Assembly: GCA_916610825.1 (NCBI GenBank)
Contig: OU744451.1
Location: forward strand, 3,162,001-3,226,000
Length of the DNA: 64,000 nucleotides
From: Haliclystus octoradiatus
Taxonomy: Eukaryota; Cnidaria; Staurozoa; Stauromedusae; Haliclystidae
Direction of reading: 5' to 3'
The first letter of the stretch is position 1. The number at the start of each line of letters is the position of its first letter. Below the pieces are notes generated by a model. The model did no database searches. It worked only from the letters and a program-made list of their open reading frames with translations, and was not told the origin of the DNA. The position numbers were made by a program, and so were the translations under genes. Below are positions 46,582-58,750 of this stretch, piece by piece.

Positions 46582-49500
46582 ATGAATCAATTCAAGCCTC
46601 AAAGTGTATTATATCATATTTTGTTAATGATATCATGGTCTCTATGTTGCCAGTATGTTGATCATTCAAGTTCAAGTAACACAGGTGAGCCATGCTAAAT
46701 CATAATAAAATGCTTGCTATACCAAATGATACAGGATCATTCCACGTCAATTCACAAACAAACAAAAACACGACCCTCTCAGAATTTTTTAACACTTATT
46801 TTACAAAGCATCATCATCATCATCATCATTTATTCAGAACCTGATAAGTTTTACAATAGCTTTTTTTCACAGGACTGATTTACGTAATAATATAGAGAAT
46901 AAACATAAAATAATTGATTACAATAATACATAGATATATGTAGCCTACAGCTGCAAGGTTAATTAAATACAAAACTTAACAGTTATTAGATGCTGTAATT
47001 TTATTGGTATTTAAATGCTTCTCAAGGAGACTTTTGAAATTTTTCCTTTTGGAAACTTCCTTCATTGTAGACGGTAGATCATTCCACTTATGAGCACCAG
47101 CATATTGAAATGAGTGGCGATGGCTTGACTTGATGTATATGTCATTATGGGTGTGAGATCTTGTCTTGGTCCTATTTGGTTGTTGAAATATATGGGAGAG
47201 CAGAGGAGGAGCTAGATGGAATTTTAGTTTGTGAGTGAGCATTAGTTGGTGTGAGGTTATTCTGTCTCTGACAGAAAGCCAGCCAAGCCGACTTTGCTGA
47301 TCAGAGATTCGAGTGCGATAATTACAACGGAGTACTGCCCTCATTCCTCTGTTTTGTAATCTCTGGAGGCGGTCAAGATGTTGGACTTTGCAATTCCCCC
47401 ATGCGACAGCGCAGTAATCAAAGTGTGGCAAAACAATAGAGTTATAAATTAATTGAGCTGATTCTTGCGGAATGAAACGTCTTATGAATTTGAGGACACC
47501 CAACCCTCTATTGATTTTCTTAATTATGCAATCAATATGGTCATCAAATAGCAGGTTTTCATCGATTAAGACACCTAAATACTTCAATAAATACACACGC
47601 TTAACAGGTTCGTCATTCAACTTCACTTGAAAATCATGGTTTGCATCTTGTTTTTTCAAGTTTGGTTTAGTGCCTATCATCATACAATTTGTTTTAACGA
47701 CATTTAATGTTAGTTTATTGGCACATAGCCAGCCGTAGATTTGGTTCAAGTCAGTTACTAAGGAATGTTCAATAATATTTACATCTTTTTACAATTATGT
47801 ACAGAATCAGAAATATCATTTATATAAATTAAAAATAGTAATGGCCCAAGGATCGATCCTTGAGGAACGCCATCTTTTATTGTAGGCCTACCTAAATTAG
47901 AATTAGTATTATTTATATTTACAATTTGTTTTCTATTTATTAAATATGATCTGAAAAAATTTAAGCTATTTTCATCACTACCGTATAATTGTATTTTTTC
48001 CAATAAAATATGAAAATTTACAGTATCAAAAGCTTTTTTTAAGTCAATGCTGACTACACCTATTAATTTATGATTAAATATATTATCGTAACAAAACTCT
48101 GAAAAGTTTAAAGTGCTAGTATCTGTTGAGTGATTTTTACGAAAACCATATTGAACTGTTGTGAGTAAATTATGAAGAGACAGATAATGGTTAAATTGCA
48201 TATATAGGCCTACAGCTTTTTCTAAAAGTTTCGAGATAACAGGGAGTACGGAGATTGGGCGATAGTTTGTTCTCTCGGTGATGGTATCTCCCTTGTGCAA
48301 TGGAGAAACCTTAGCAGTTTTGAATGCCTCCGGGAAGACACCACTACTGAGAGAAAGGTTAAATATTTTTGTTAAGGACGGTGCAATACTGTGCGCCGTT
48401 AGTTTCAAAATGCGCGTTTCGATTTGGTCAATACCAACCGACTGTTTTTGGGGAAGTTTAAAAATTAAGTGTTCCGTGTCTGAGTTCGAAATTAAACTAA
48501 ATTTAAATTGATTTGCTAGAGTGTGTATATTTGATACAGAATTTAAATAAGTTTTTGCTAAAGTAATTGGGTTGTAGTTATCTAACGATGGAATTAATGA
48601 GGCTAATTTGCTTGGTATTTCTAAAAAGTACCGTAACTATTAAATTCATTTGCTATTGTTAATGTATTCGTAATAGGTTTATCATCTATATTGATTTCAT
48701 TGATATTTACATTTTTTCTCTTGTTTGGTAATAATTGTTTTAAAAACTTCCACATTTGTTTTGGATTTTGTTTTGTTTCTAATATATTTTTACAATAATA
48801 AGTTCTTTTGCATAGCCTAAAATACTTTGTAAATTCATTTCTAGAATGCTTAAATAAATTAAAAAATGTTATGTCTTTAGTCCTAATAAATAATTTGTGG
48901 TAGTTGTCACGCTTATTCCTCAACATAATAGCATGATCATCTAAATAAATATGGTGGCTCCTTGATTTGATTCTAATTTTCTTGAGAGGAGCAAACTGAT
49001 TCACAATGGTGTTAAACAAGGATTGCCAAGCATAGTATGCCTCGTTCACATCCGTGAAATAATCTAGGAATTCCCAATTAGTTTGTTGTATGGCCAGATT
49101 AAGTGACTGTGTATCTAAATTTTTGTAATTGCGTATTAAGGTAAGTTTGTGGTTATGTACAGGTTTATGAGAAATAGTGTTATAAACTAAATAGTTCATT
49201 TGGTGATCAGCCAATATATCGAAAGTGACGCCTGCTTTGATTTGATCGCTGTCTAGATTAGAAATGGCTAAGTCAATGCAGGTGGACGATGAGCCGGTTA
49301 TTCGTGTAGGGGATATAATGTGTTGATCAAAACTGTTTTCTGTTAGGATTGAGGTTAACTTCCTTGTTAAGGATGAATTGATATTTAGTGTGTTCATATT
49401 AAAATCTCCTAAAATTACGCGTGATTTATTGTTATGGTCTAAATAATCTAAAAAATTGGAAAATTCGTCTAGATAATCTATGTGTGCGTGTGGATGTCTA

Positions 49501-52500
49501 TATATACATGTAATAAATAAATTGTTTCGAGTGTGTGGTATTTGGAGTTCTATTGTAGTACTCATTGAATTAAAATCATTGTATGTGGTTGGAACTTTAA
49601 ATAAATATCCTAATTTTACATAAATTAAAACTCCTTGTTTGCCAACAGATTTGACCACTGTTATCGAAGTGAGTTAGTACTCCTCTTTACCCAGAATTGA
49701 GATGGCAGATCTTCATGCCACTGGTGTCAGTGTAGACCTCTCCACCATCCACACATCCAGAAGTACCATCAGGGTTAGTTTCAATGTCTCCAGCCAGAAG
49801 CAAAATCAACAGCAAAAAAATTAAAAAAATTTACAGTATTTATATTTTATAACTAAATTAGGTTTAAATAAAAATAAAGAACTAGAGATTGAAAGAAAAT
49901 TATTGTTTTGTATATACAGAAAGTTGAAACCAGTTTTTGATGTATTAACAGTGGCTTGTGTTGATAAATTGCAGACATATGGACGACATTGACTTTGTAA
50001 TACGATAAGTGTTATAAGATAACTGACAAACATGATAAATCAATTATTAAACCAAACACCACAATGAGACAAATACAATAAAACCAATCAGAGAACAATA
50101 AATAATTGAATGTACAATGTTTAACGGACAACTTTAAAGAAAATTAACAAATAAAATTAACTTTGACAAATAAAATGTACAACCAGCCAGCGAACAATAA
50201 AACCAATGAATAAAATATTAAACCAAACACCACAATGAGACAAATACAATAAAACCAATCAGAGAACAATAAATAATATGATGTACAATGTACGGACAAC
50301 TTTAAAGAGTAACAAATAAAATTAACTTTGACAAATAAAATGTACAACCCAGCCAGCGAACAATAAAACCAATGAATGCATGTAATTGCATGTTGCAAAT
50401 TTGAATATTGGCGAATATTAGGGAGGTTTAGAGTTAGTACCGGTACAGCTACAAGTACAGCTTCCTCGTTGCACATCACTTCTGCACATTGAAGGGAGCC
50501 CTTTTTTCTCTGAAACCGGTACAAACCTCCTTCTTTCGGAACACCTTTTGGCGTGAAACATGAAACAGGGAGTACACGTTTTAATTTCACTGTTTTTTGT
50601 TTTGGTTTAACTTTTGCATTTACTTTTTACTTTTTATGAAGAAAATTATATTATCCCTATAAAATGTCTACATAAATCACGATGAATCTAAGAATAATGT
50701 CAGAATTTTGTATTCACCTGGGAAACATAAACTGGCATTTTATTTTATCGAATCTAAACGTCTTGTTTTGACACAACAAGTACCGGTAGAACCCAATCTT
50801 CCTATCCACTAAATAATTTTGGGCTAGAACTTGACCTTTTAAAAATGTACATGGCACAAAAAGGTTTTATGATAGATTGTAGTAGCTGAAGCAAAATTAT
50901 GAAGAAAGGTGACAATGATTTCTTAACTTTTGAATCTACTCTATTTTCGATCAGTCACTTTTTCCAAACTCTGCATCTTTTTCAAAGCTGTATATGACTA
51001 GAACACTCGATTTACATAGTCTCTGCTGAGCCACAGCGCCAAGGTCGATGAGGGTTTAGGTTATAAGTTAGTAAATAAGCATGACTGGGTAGTTATCACG
51101 TGATTTCACCCCAACGTCTAAAGGGTTCATACTGTGATGCAGTCAAACCTGTTATAACGGTCACCTCTCTACAGCAGTCACTTATCAATAGTGGTCACTC
51201 TTACAATGTCTAAAAAAGTATTTTCTATTGAATCAAACCTGTATATAAAGGCCACCTGTCTATAGTGGTCAATTTATCTACCTCTCGTAGCTGGCTGTTA
51301 TATACAGGTTTCACTGTAGGCCTACACATATTGGAATTTAGCCCCAACGACCTAGCGTGTGACGTCAGAAAGATCGATATTGACTAATACTGACCCTGTA
51401 GCCATTTCTGGTCTGTTGCAATTATACAGGTCTATTGTGCACTGCAAGGGGGACCAAGGGAGGTAATCATCCAAGCAAGACAAATAGACGAAGCATAAAA
51501 TGAAACAGGATGTCAAAAATAGAACGACGCATAAAATGAGAACTGACTCACGCAAATCATAGCATAAAATGAGAAACGGCACATAGAGACATCATGCATA
51601 AATGAGAATCAAGGAATGAAAATTATCGCATAAAATAACGAATGTTCATTATCAAACCTAGAAACATTGAAAGTTTACTAACTAAGAAAATGTGTAAGTT
51701 TCTCAGTTTCTCAGTTTGTTTTTTTAATGTTCAGAACTTCAGAATTGGAGACAAACTCTTTTCCCTTTTTATCTCGAAATCCAAAAGTTTCTTTCTATCT
51801 GTAGTCTATAGCAAGAGCAACCCTGTGAAAAAAATTCACGAGTTCATGAATGTGAAATTGCCCAAAAGTCCATGAACTGGTCATGAACTTTTAATCAATT
51901 TAATGTTCATGAACCAGTTCATAAACTGGTTTATGAACTGTTCATGAACTCATGAATTTTTTCATTCTTATTTCATTAGTATTAAATACTAATTAAGCGA
52001 AAAGAACCTGATCGATTGATGCCAAATCTTATTTTTACCTTTATTTGCATTAGGTGTTGACGTTGTCCCATTTTCATGAACACTTTGGGATTAATTTTGC
52101 CATTCCAAAAATAATGAAAACAGTAACAATCTTATTTTCATTTCCTAGGCCATTGGTCGTCATGGTCTGATTGGTCACCGTGTACTCTAAGCAGTTATTG
52201 TTATGCCGGTGTGAAAACACGTCAACGAGCATGTCATGATATTGATAAGTCATGCTGCAGTGGATCATACTCTGAATTGGACAATTGTCCAAGCACTAAT
52301 TGCAAAGGTAGGTTGTTATTGCTCTGTATTGGAATCAATAGCCCTAGGACTTTTCTCCGCCCTGGAATTTTGTTAGCCAGTACCACTGGTCCAATTCATT
52401 CTCGAAAGATTAACGTCTGTGTTGCATGCTTTGTTATTCTGCTTCGTCACCTCTACGCGCCTGGGCGGCAAATAATTTAGGCATGAAATTTGCTTAGCAG

Positions 52501-54082
52501 CTATAAAGTCGCCCCATCACAGTCAAATAGATCATTTTCACAGCAAATTGTCTCATAGCTGCATCTTTAACAATTCACAGTTAAAAAACAGTTCTCCACA
52601 ACTCAAATATATCACTTCTGCAGCAAATTGTCTTATAGCCGCATCTTTGAGAAATTGCACCTATAAAAGTCAATTCTGTCCAGCTAAATAGGCCTAGATC
52701 TTTTCCACAGCAAATTATCTAAAAGACACATATCTGCTAAATCACAGCATCTACTGTAATTGATCATCAGACAAACATCACTACGTTCCCCTATTTCATT
52801 CACTTTATTCACCAAGACTAGCTTCTGGAAACAACAATTATACCATCTGATAGGTTATTAGATAGATAGATATCCGTTGGATAGATATTCAGATTATCGT
52901 CTGAAGATCGCAATTAAGCGTGCAAAACTGTGAGTAACGTTAAAAAACTTTGCCTCATCTTTGTCTCTTATTATACCATTTGATAGTAGATTAAATAGCT
53001 AGGTACTGTAGCTGATGTGAGACAATTAAGGCAAGTATGAAATCTTCTTGCGCATAGATAAAAACTAACGTCTGTTGACAGTGTCCGACAAAAGGTTTAG
53101 CCTTCCTGAATCTTGAAAAATATTGCTCATTTTCTTCTGAGTTTTTTGTTGAGGTTTGGCCTATTAATCAGAAAAATATAAGAAGCATGTTAATAAATCA
53201 TGATGTTGTAAAACTACTCAGATCATTTATTGTAAATTCTATCAAAGAATGAATAACTGTTTAATGAGGGATGCAAAATGTGATTTGATTAATAATTAGC
53301 ATGCGATAAATCGGCAAGTAAAAGATCACAGAGCGTATACATAACCTGTTGTCACTGTAATACAGTCAAACCTGTTATAACGGTCACCTCTGTACAGCGG
53401 CCACCTGTCTATAGTGGTCACTCTTTCAATGTCAAAAATAGCATTTTCTATTGAATCAAACCTGTATATAAAGGCCACCTGTCTATAATGGTCAATTCAT
53501 CTACCTCTCTTAGCTGGCCGTTATATACAGGTTTGACTGTATAATAACAATGATGATAATTGAATTTTTATGTATTTCCTGTATTAAACAGTTATTCAAC
53601 CAATCATCAACAGTTCAGCATTAGACGCACCAACATCATCATTTATCTCTCAAGAATGTGATACTGATATAAAATATCATACATCAAGTAAACAATGGAA
53701 AAAATTGATACCATCAAGAATTGAGAAAATAGTTAAACATTCAAAATTATCCTTTAAATCTGGTTATTTTAACATCAAGTATTATAATGGTTCGATTGAA
53801 AATCCAAAATTGAAGCAACTGATTAAAATTTGTTTTGAACCTGTTCGACTGTCATGGAGTAAAATAAAAAATTTAGTGAAATTAAATCGAATCTACGGTG
53901 CTTCGATGTATAACTTAAAAAATGTAAAACCTGAGGAATATATTATAGGTTTTGCTATAGCTATTGAAATTGAAAGTAAAAATATTGCTTCAATATATGC
54001 CGCAGTAAAATCTCCTTTTATTGGATATAAATTAGTAGGAGTTGTACGTTGGAAAGGACAAGGTTATGATGAAACGCTATAG
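46582..54082 (+). CDS. Secreted single-TSP1-repeat protein with unknown C-terminal domain (3 exons, 250 aa)
   Basis: Exons 46582-46684, 52149-52307 and 53592-54082 join in phase 1 with GT-AG borders. Exon 1 encodes a signal peptide: a short basic start, a hydrophobic core VLYHILLMISWSLCC, then a polar stretch. Exon 2 is a complete thrombospondin type-1 repeat as a symmetrical phase 1-1 exon: HWSSWSDWSPC, then GVKTRQRAC, then paired cysteines up to NCPSTNCK. Exon 3 encodes about 163 residues with only two cysteines and no family I know (QWKKLIPSRIEKIVK, KICFEPVRLSWSKIKNLV, EEYIIGFAIAIEIES). It lacks the AMOP domain of isthmins and shows no somatomedin B region. A role in extracellular matrix or signalling is inference from the TSP1 repeat alone. 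Intron 1 (5.5 kb) contains an antisense LINE. Confidence 0.82.
46976..49658 (-). pseudogene. LINE ORF2 endonuclease/reverse transcriptase, disrupted
   Basis: Three consecutive frames make up one ORF. 49658-48621 is endonuclease (VILGDFNMN, STCIDLAISN, ILADHQMNY) plus the linker. 48620-47779 is the first part of the reverse transcriptase (NYRPISVLPVISKLLEK, SIDLKKAFDTVN, GVPQGSILGPLLF). 47764-46976 is thumb and C-terminal region (LKYLGVLIDE, FDYCAVAWGN, SRLGWLSVRDRI). Lesions: a frame change near 48621-48635; a small deletion with frame change near 47765-47780 that removes the YADD-type catalytic motif; and loss of the N-terminal half of the endonuclease upstream of 49658. It cannot encode an active enzyme. 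Confidence 0.88.
49765..49830 (-). other. Degenerate 2A-like motif in LINE ORF2 N-terminus
   Basis: Reading minus, a Leu/Ile-rich stretch (FLLLILLLAG) is followed by GDIETNP and then Asp-Gly, where functional 2A-like peptides have Gly-Pro. APE-type LINEs of several invertebrates carry such ribosome-skipping sequences near the ORF2 start. Here the last two positions are altered, so skipping would be lost. Confidence 0.6.
50046..50384. repeat. Tandem duplication, 2 x about 170 bp
   Basis: ATTAAACCAAACACCACAAT through CAGCGAACAATAAAACCAAT is present twice with a few indels. It lies directly 5' of the LINE and could be its promoter region, since tandem 5' units are common in LINEs. The minus strand is open across it (50590-50144), but the hydrophobic translation looks accidental. 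Confidence 0.85.
51140..51316. mobile_element. MITE family A copy (TSP1 gene intron 1)
   Basis: CAGTCAAACCTGTTATAACG to TACAGGTTTCACTG, followed by TA. Close to the 785 and 53363 copies in sequence. Confidence 0.88.
51821..51965. mobile_element. Palindromic MITE family D copy (TSP1 gene intron 1)
   Basis: Starts CCCTGTGAAAAAAATTCACG. GTTCATGAAC-type units are separated by AATTGCCCAAAAGTCC and TTTAATCAATTTAATG. It ends in CATGAATTTTTTCA without the CGCAGGGG terminus. Confidence 0.75.
53081..53170. mobile_element. hAT-like MITE family C, left-end fragment (TSP1 gene intron 2)
   Basis: GTGTCCGACAAAAGGTTTAG, TTTTCTTCTGAG and TTTTTTGTTGAGGTTTGGCC match family C. Confidence 0.65.
53363..53539. 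mobile_element. MITE family A copy (TSP1 gene intron 2), TA-flanked
   Basis: CAGTCAAACCTGTTATAACG to ATACAGGTTTGACTG, with TA on both sides. It ends about 50 bp before exon 3. Confidence 0.9.
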
Positions 54083-54104
54083 TACGAACAATGTTTCTAA
54101 CACG

Positions 54105-54110
54105 AATAAA
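54105..54110 (+). terminator. TSP1-gene poly(A) signal
   Basis: AATAAA lies 23 bp after the stop codon, giving a very short 3' UTR as for DHDDS. Confidence 0.55.
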
Positions 54111-55134
54111 TTTGTACTGCTAGCAATGTTGTCTTAAAGAAAGCATCAATTACTCCCTGTATTGGACGGAAGATTACAAAGAAATACAAACAAATATCAT
54201 TACACAGGATAAAATTGTTTGAGTATTTAATTAAAATTTATCTTCCTTGTTTCTATTCCTCTTGTCCAGGACTCATATGCAAATTATTATATTATATTTC
54301 ACAAAATGTAAATTATTCTAATAACTAAATTTCTTATTTAAAAAATCTAAATATTTATTTATTGGCTATATACATTTATATCTAATTTCAACCATCTGAA
54401 ATGTTTAACTTATGTTATGAAAATGTGTATTGTGCATTTCTAGCCTTACAATTATTTACAGATAATGTTCTGGCAAAATAGTTTTTTTCATTTTCCTTAA
54501 CATCGATGCAATTGAATTATTTTTTCATTGTCGCCATCATCCATGATATTATGAGGGGGGTTGGAACTGGTTATCTAACCCAATCCTCCTGCAACAATCA
54601 GAGTCGAGCTACTTCATTGTCGATCAATCAAAAGAAGGCTCATATTTTACAAAAATGTTCAAGGCAAAATGCAACTCATTTTGCCAGACAACATGAAAGA
54701 CATAGGTATATTAATCTCCCACACGCCCCTCCAATGCACTAACCAACTAAATAACTGCCCTAGTGAAGAAAATAAAAGCTACTATCTTAACCGATTTGTT
54801 GTAAAGTGATAAATTGTAACACACCCACACAAATGTGTACACAGTGTGTAAAATAAGTGACCATTTATTTGGATCGGGTCTATTTAAATATTAGTTATTT
54901 AATTTCTATATAATCAGATTTTAAATTGCTACTTGGTAATAAATTAGAGTATTGATAAATCATGTCCTGTTACAGGATTGCATAATCTTTTTTTCATGTT
55001 TTTGAATTGTAACGAAAATGTTTTGTTATCCTATACAATTATACATTTGATTTAATATAGCCTATTATATATCTTCATTCATTACTGAACACTTTAAATT
55101 CCTATAATAATCGATATTGGAATTATGTTGCATC

Positions 55135-55457
55135 CCAGGGGGGGTAACTTCCATTGCGCTTCGACGGGCCGTTCAAATGGAACTTTGACAGAATTACCAT
55201 AAAAAATTTTCACATGATGAAAAAGATACCCCAAATATAATTTTATGAATGGCAGATTGAATCAAAAGAGATTAAAGAAAAAAATTTCATATGCAAAATT
55301 TCTTGTATCATGAAAAACTTGCAAAGACGTCAAAAGGATACCTCAAAAAAAAATTATGCCTAAGCATACCCCAAAAATGTTTATGAATGTTGGGAAAGGT
55401 ACCCTTTAATATTTGAACGTCCCCGTATACCCAAAGTATGGAAGTTACCCCCCGGGG
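55135..55457. mobile_element. hAT-like MITE family F, 8-bp duplication
   Basis: Left CCAGGGGGGGTAACTTCCAT and right ATGGAAGTTACCCCCCGGGG are inverted. GTTGCATC flanks both sides (55127-55134 and 55458-55465). The interior has AAAGATACCCCAAATA-like repeats. It has no ORF. Confidence 0.85.
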
Positions 55458-57169
55458 GTTGCATCTTGTTTTTAATATTTCTAGACGTGCAATTTATACC
55501 AATTTCCAGAATTATTTCGAAAAAAAGACAGAATGATTATGAATAAATTAGCTGTTTTTGATAGAAAAACAAAAGCTGCTCGTATAGCTATCAAGTTCGT
55601 CATGATTATATCCATATATTTATTCAGAATTTCTTAATCAAAAGGGTCGCATTGATTCATTGAGTAGAATATGTTTAGTATTATTTATGTTTATTTACGT
55701 CAAAGATATAAATAAATACAAGTATACCTGATGGCAATATTTATGTATTCTCAGAATTCTGTGTTTTATATCAAGAAAAGGATTTACTTTTATAGAAAAT
55801 GAATCTACTTTACCATACATTCGATCATAATATGAATTATATCCTAGTAAGAATTATTCGAATAATAGACAATTTATATTTTATTCTTATCGGACTAATA
55901 CTGCCTTGTGATGAAATATGGTTGCTAATTTGTATTGATTGGTATATCAACGCAGAGAGCTCGTAATTATGTATATATATTTATTCGAAGATTTTGCCAT
56001 TCCTAATTATTATTTGGATCTCGTTCTTCTTTCTTATTTGGATATCATTTGGAAATGGTAAGATATATTCAATAAATAGCAGATGCCCACTGTGATCGAC
56101 TATTAGCATGTGGAAACTTTAACCGTTTTTTATTTTTGTAGCATAAGCTTTGTTATATTGATTTCCACCGGCTCCACTTCTCCAAATTATTTAAATGTGT
56201 TTGAATTCACCATATTGTTTCCTCATTGAATCGAATTGAAAAATTTTTTCGAACGCTAGAAATATTATAATTGTTATTTATCATAAATCATACGCTTGTT
56301 TTTCAATTCCATTTTAATTTTTTTGAATTAGATATACTTAAATCTAACTTCATTATGTTGATCAACGATAAGAAAATACACACTATTTCAGTCTCGGAAC
56401 TGTAATGCAAAACATTATATCTTGTTCTTATCGCTAATCAATATAATACAATTTTAATCTTAATAACTTTTATACAATATATACGTAAATTATAGACGTA
56501 GAATCTGAAAACCAACACATGCCCGCTTCTAAATCAAATTTTTCATATTGTTATGTTTAATTATAAATTATATAAATACTCTTGTGCAATGCATCGATTA
56601 ACTCTGTCGGAATTCTGTAATTTTAAATTGCCATGTGCCCGCCTTAATAATCTCATCGTACTTTGAATTTTTTTCGAATCAGTCAAACGCGACGTCATTT
56701 TAAAATTTTCTTGGAAGTTCTTATATTTTTCTGCCCTGCGCTAGATTGTTGGTTTCGTCTCCACGTCTGGCCTGCGTAGCTTTGATATCAAAACAGATTG
56801 TTTATATCAACGCCCCCATAGATTATACAGTGAAGTAACCCTTTTAAAAGAAGTGAAATGTTGTATTTCAATATTAAGAAAAGTAATAAACGGCATTATA
56901 TTTTGTTGCATTAATTAATTCAGGATTTAAAATATGTTTCATTCTCAAATCGTTTGTGCACCACTCTAGATTGCTGATTTCACTACTATATATACGTCTA
57001 TGTTTCTTTGATCTCAAAACATAGTTTGTTTGGTTTAGTTATCGTAGTATTTCAATGCAATTCAGTATTTTGTATTATTTAATTGTACTTATCATAAAAC
57101 TAATTGACTGGTCTAGTTTTACTAGTTTAATTTTTTTCCTCGCAGCTTCAATTCAAATAAAAAAATGCT

Positions 57170-57590
57170 TCCTGTGAATAATAATAATAATAATTATAAC
57201 TAAATTTCTATAGCGCTCTTACTATTATTAATCCAAGAGCGCATTACAATATTCTAAGCGTATAATGAGAATTTTTTTTTTTTTCTTTATTTTTTTCATT
57301 TTTTTTTTAGGAACTGTAAATTGAAATAAAATGTTGATCTTATATAAATATAAATATAAATTTTTCATTAAGAATAAATGGGTTTTTGTTTCTGACTTGA
57401 ATTCATCCAATGTGTAGCAGTTTAAAATTTGACAAGGTAGTGGATTCCAGTGTTTTGGCGCTAAATATGAAAAGGATCTTTCACCGTATGATTTTAATTT
57501 GAAGCATGGTCGGTGAAGTAGATTTTTGTTACTTGAGCGTAGAGTTCTTTTTGTAGTGTATGGAAGTATAAGATCTTTCATTCCACTTTC
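57170..57590 (-). pseudogene. 5'-truncated LINE, C-terminal region and tail
   Basis: The minus frame 57581-57228 reads TTKRTLRSSNKNLL, KLKSYGERSFSYLAPKHWN and LDEFKSETKTHLF, the familiar extreme C-terminus of CR1/L2-type LINE ORF2. It is followed by AGAGCGCTATAGAAATT and an ATT-rich tail ending near 57175. The A/T run at about 57270-57310 has lengthened the frame. Confidence 0.75.
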
Positions 57591-57650
57591 GATTTTATAT
57601 ACCCGCTAAACGATCAACCTATGACTAAATTGTGAAAATCAATTTGTTAA

Positions 57651-58460
57651 AGGGAGAATACTGACCGGGGAACGTTGCGCGCGGAACTTGAATTCTTCAT
57701 ACCAAATTCAAGTACTCGTTTTGAAACAGAGTCGGCCTCGCCTTAATTCTATTGTTTTGAACGAAATAATCAAAAGCACGAGACAGGAACAAATGTCGAA
57801 GCCGTGAACTCGTGACAATCATCAACGAATCAATGTTTTTGAACAACGATTTATTCCATGCATTTAACTCAGATTCGCATAGTTTTATTGAATTATCACA
57901 TTAGTTTGCTTTTGGTATATTTATCCTTGGTTATATTTACTGAAGTTGCCTTGTTATTAGTTGGCAAGCTTTTATGGACCGATCGTTACATCAAAAACAT
58001 GAAAAAGAACGATAGTCGATACGCAAGATGACCTAAGATGTCAAGAAACACAAGGATTTGGCTTTATAACGAAAATAAAAATGTTAAACAAGGTTCTTGT
58101 TTAGTGTTACTTTCGTTCAACATATCAATCGAACTGATCGAACTAAAACCGCTTCTGCACATCATACTTTTTATACTGTTGATCACATAGTAAACAATAC
58201 ATTAAAGTCCAGAACGTGATAAAATAAGTACGTAGTATAGCTCCCAAATTGCGATTTTAATTTGTTCATTTGAAATGCTTTACCATAAAATCAACATACG
58301 GCCAGAATAATAAAACGAAGCTCACCTAGAAAAAACCTTGGGGCTGGTACGCAGGCTAGCTAGGAACTCACACGCACGGCAGCTTTCCTCAAGGCTTTGT
58401 TTAAATTGATGACGTATGAGTTGGTTGAGCGCGCAATGTTCCCCGGTCAGTATTCTCCCT
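57651..58460. mobile_element. Non-autonomous TTAA-flanked element, 810 bp
   Basis: The ends AGGGAGAATACTGACCGGGG and the inverse CCCCGGTCAGTATTCTCCCT continue as AAC(G/A)TTGCGCGC, giving inverted repeats of over 30 bp with one mismatch. TTAA lies on both sides (57647-57650 and 58461-58464). TTAA targets point to piggyBac or Kolobok. No transposase frame is present. Confidence 0.85.
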
Positions 58461-58464
58461 TTAA

Positions 58465-58750
58465 GCCTGGTTTTCATATAGCAAGTTTGCCTGCGTCGTT
58501 GCCTGCGGCATTTGCCTGGGTCACAGCCGTAGACATTTAATGATCTTTTTTCTATTGTTTCGACCGGATATCATTAGTCTTGCCTGTGTCATTTCAAAGT
58601 TGAACTCACTCCAACTTTGAAATCAGTCAGGCAAGACAAATGATATCCGGTCGAAACAATAGAAAAAAGATCATTAAATGTCTACGGCTGTGACCCAGGT
58701 AAATGTCGCAGGCAACGACGCAGGCAAATTTGCTATATGGAAACCAGGCT
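58465..58750. mobile_element. TTAA-flanked foldback element
   Basis: Two arms of about 130 bp face each other. Each has GCCTGGTTTTCATATAGCAA, GCATTTGCCTGG, GTAGACATTTAATGATC and GACCGGATATCATT, with a short centre near 58600. TTAA is at 58461-58464 and 58751-58754, so its left target site is also the right target site of the preceding element. A single arm occurs at 25100-25235. Confidence 0.85.

Larger units (their letters stand above)
46811..50033 (-). mobile_element. CR1-like LINE, nearly full ORF2 but inactivated
   Basis: Minus-strand element with an apurinic-type endonuclease, reverse transcriptase and the CR1/L2-style C-terminus. The 3' end at about 46811-46830 is a GAT microsatellite, as expected for this class. 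A first frame opens at 50033 with a 70-residue peptide, then changes frame before a Leu-rich segment and a 2A-like motif near 49771-49791. It lies antisense in intron 1 of the TSP1 gene. The 5' limit is uncertain and may include the tandem block at 50046-50384. Confidence 0.85.

Noticed and set aside
50144-50590. 148-codon minus-strand frame, hydrophobic
   Set aside because: Spans a 170-bp tandem duplication and has no recognisable domain; better explained as LINE 5' region or chance.
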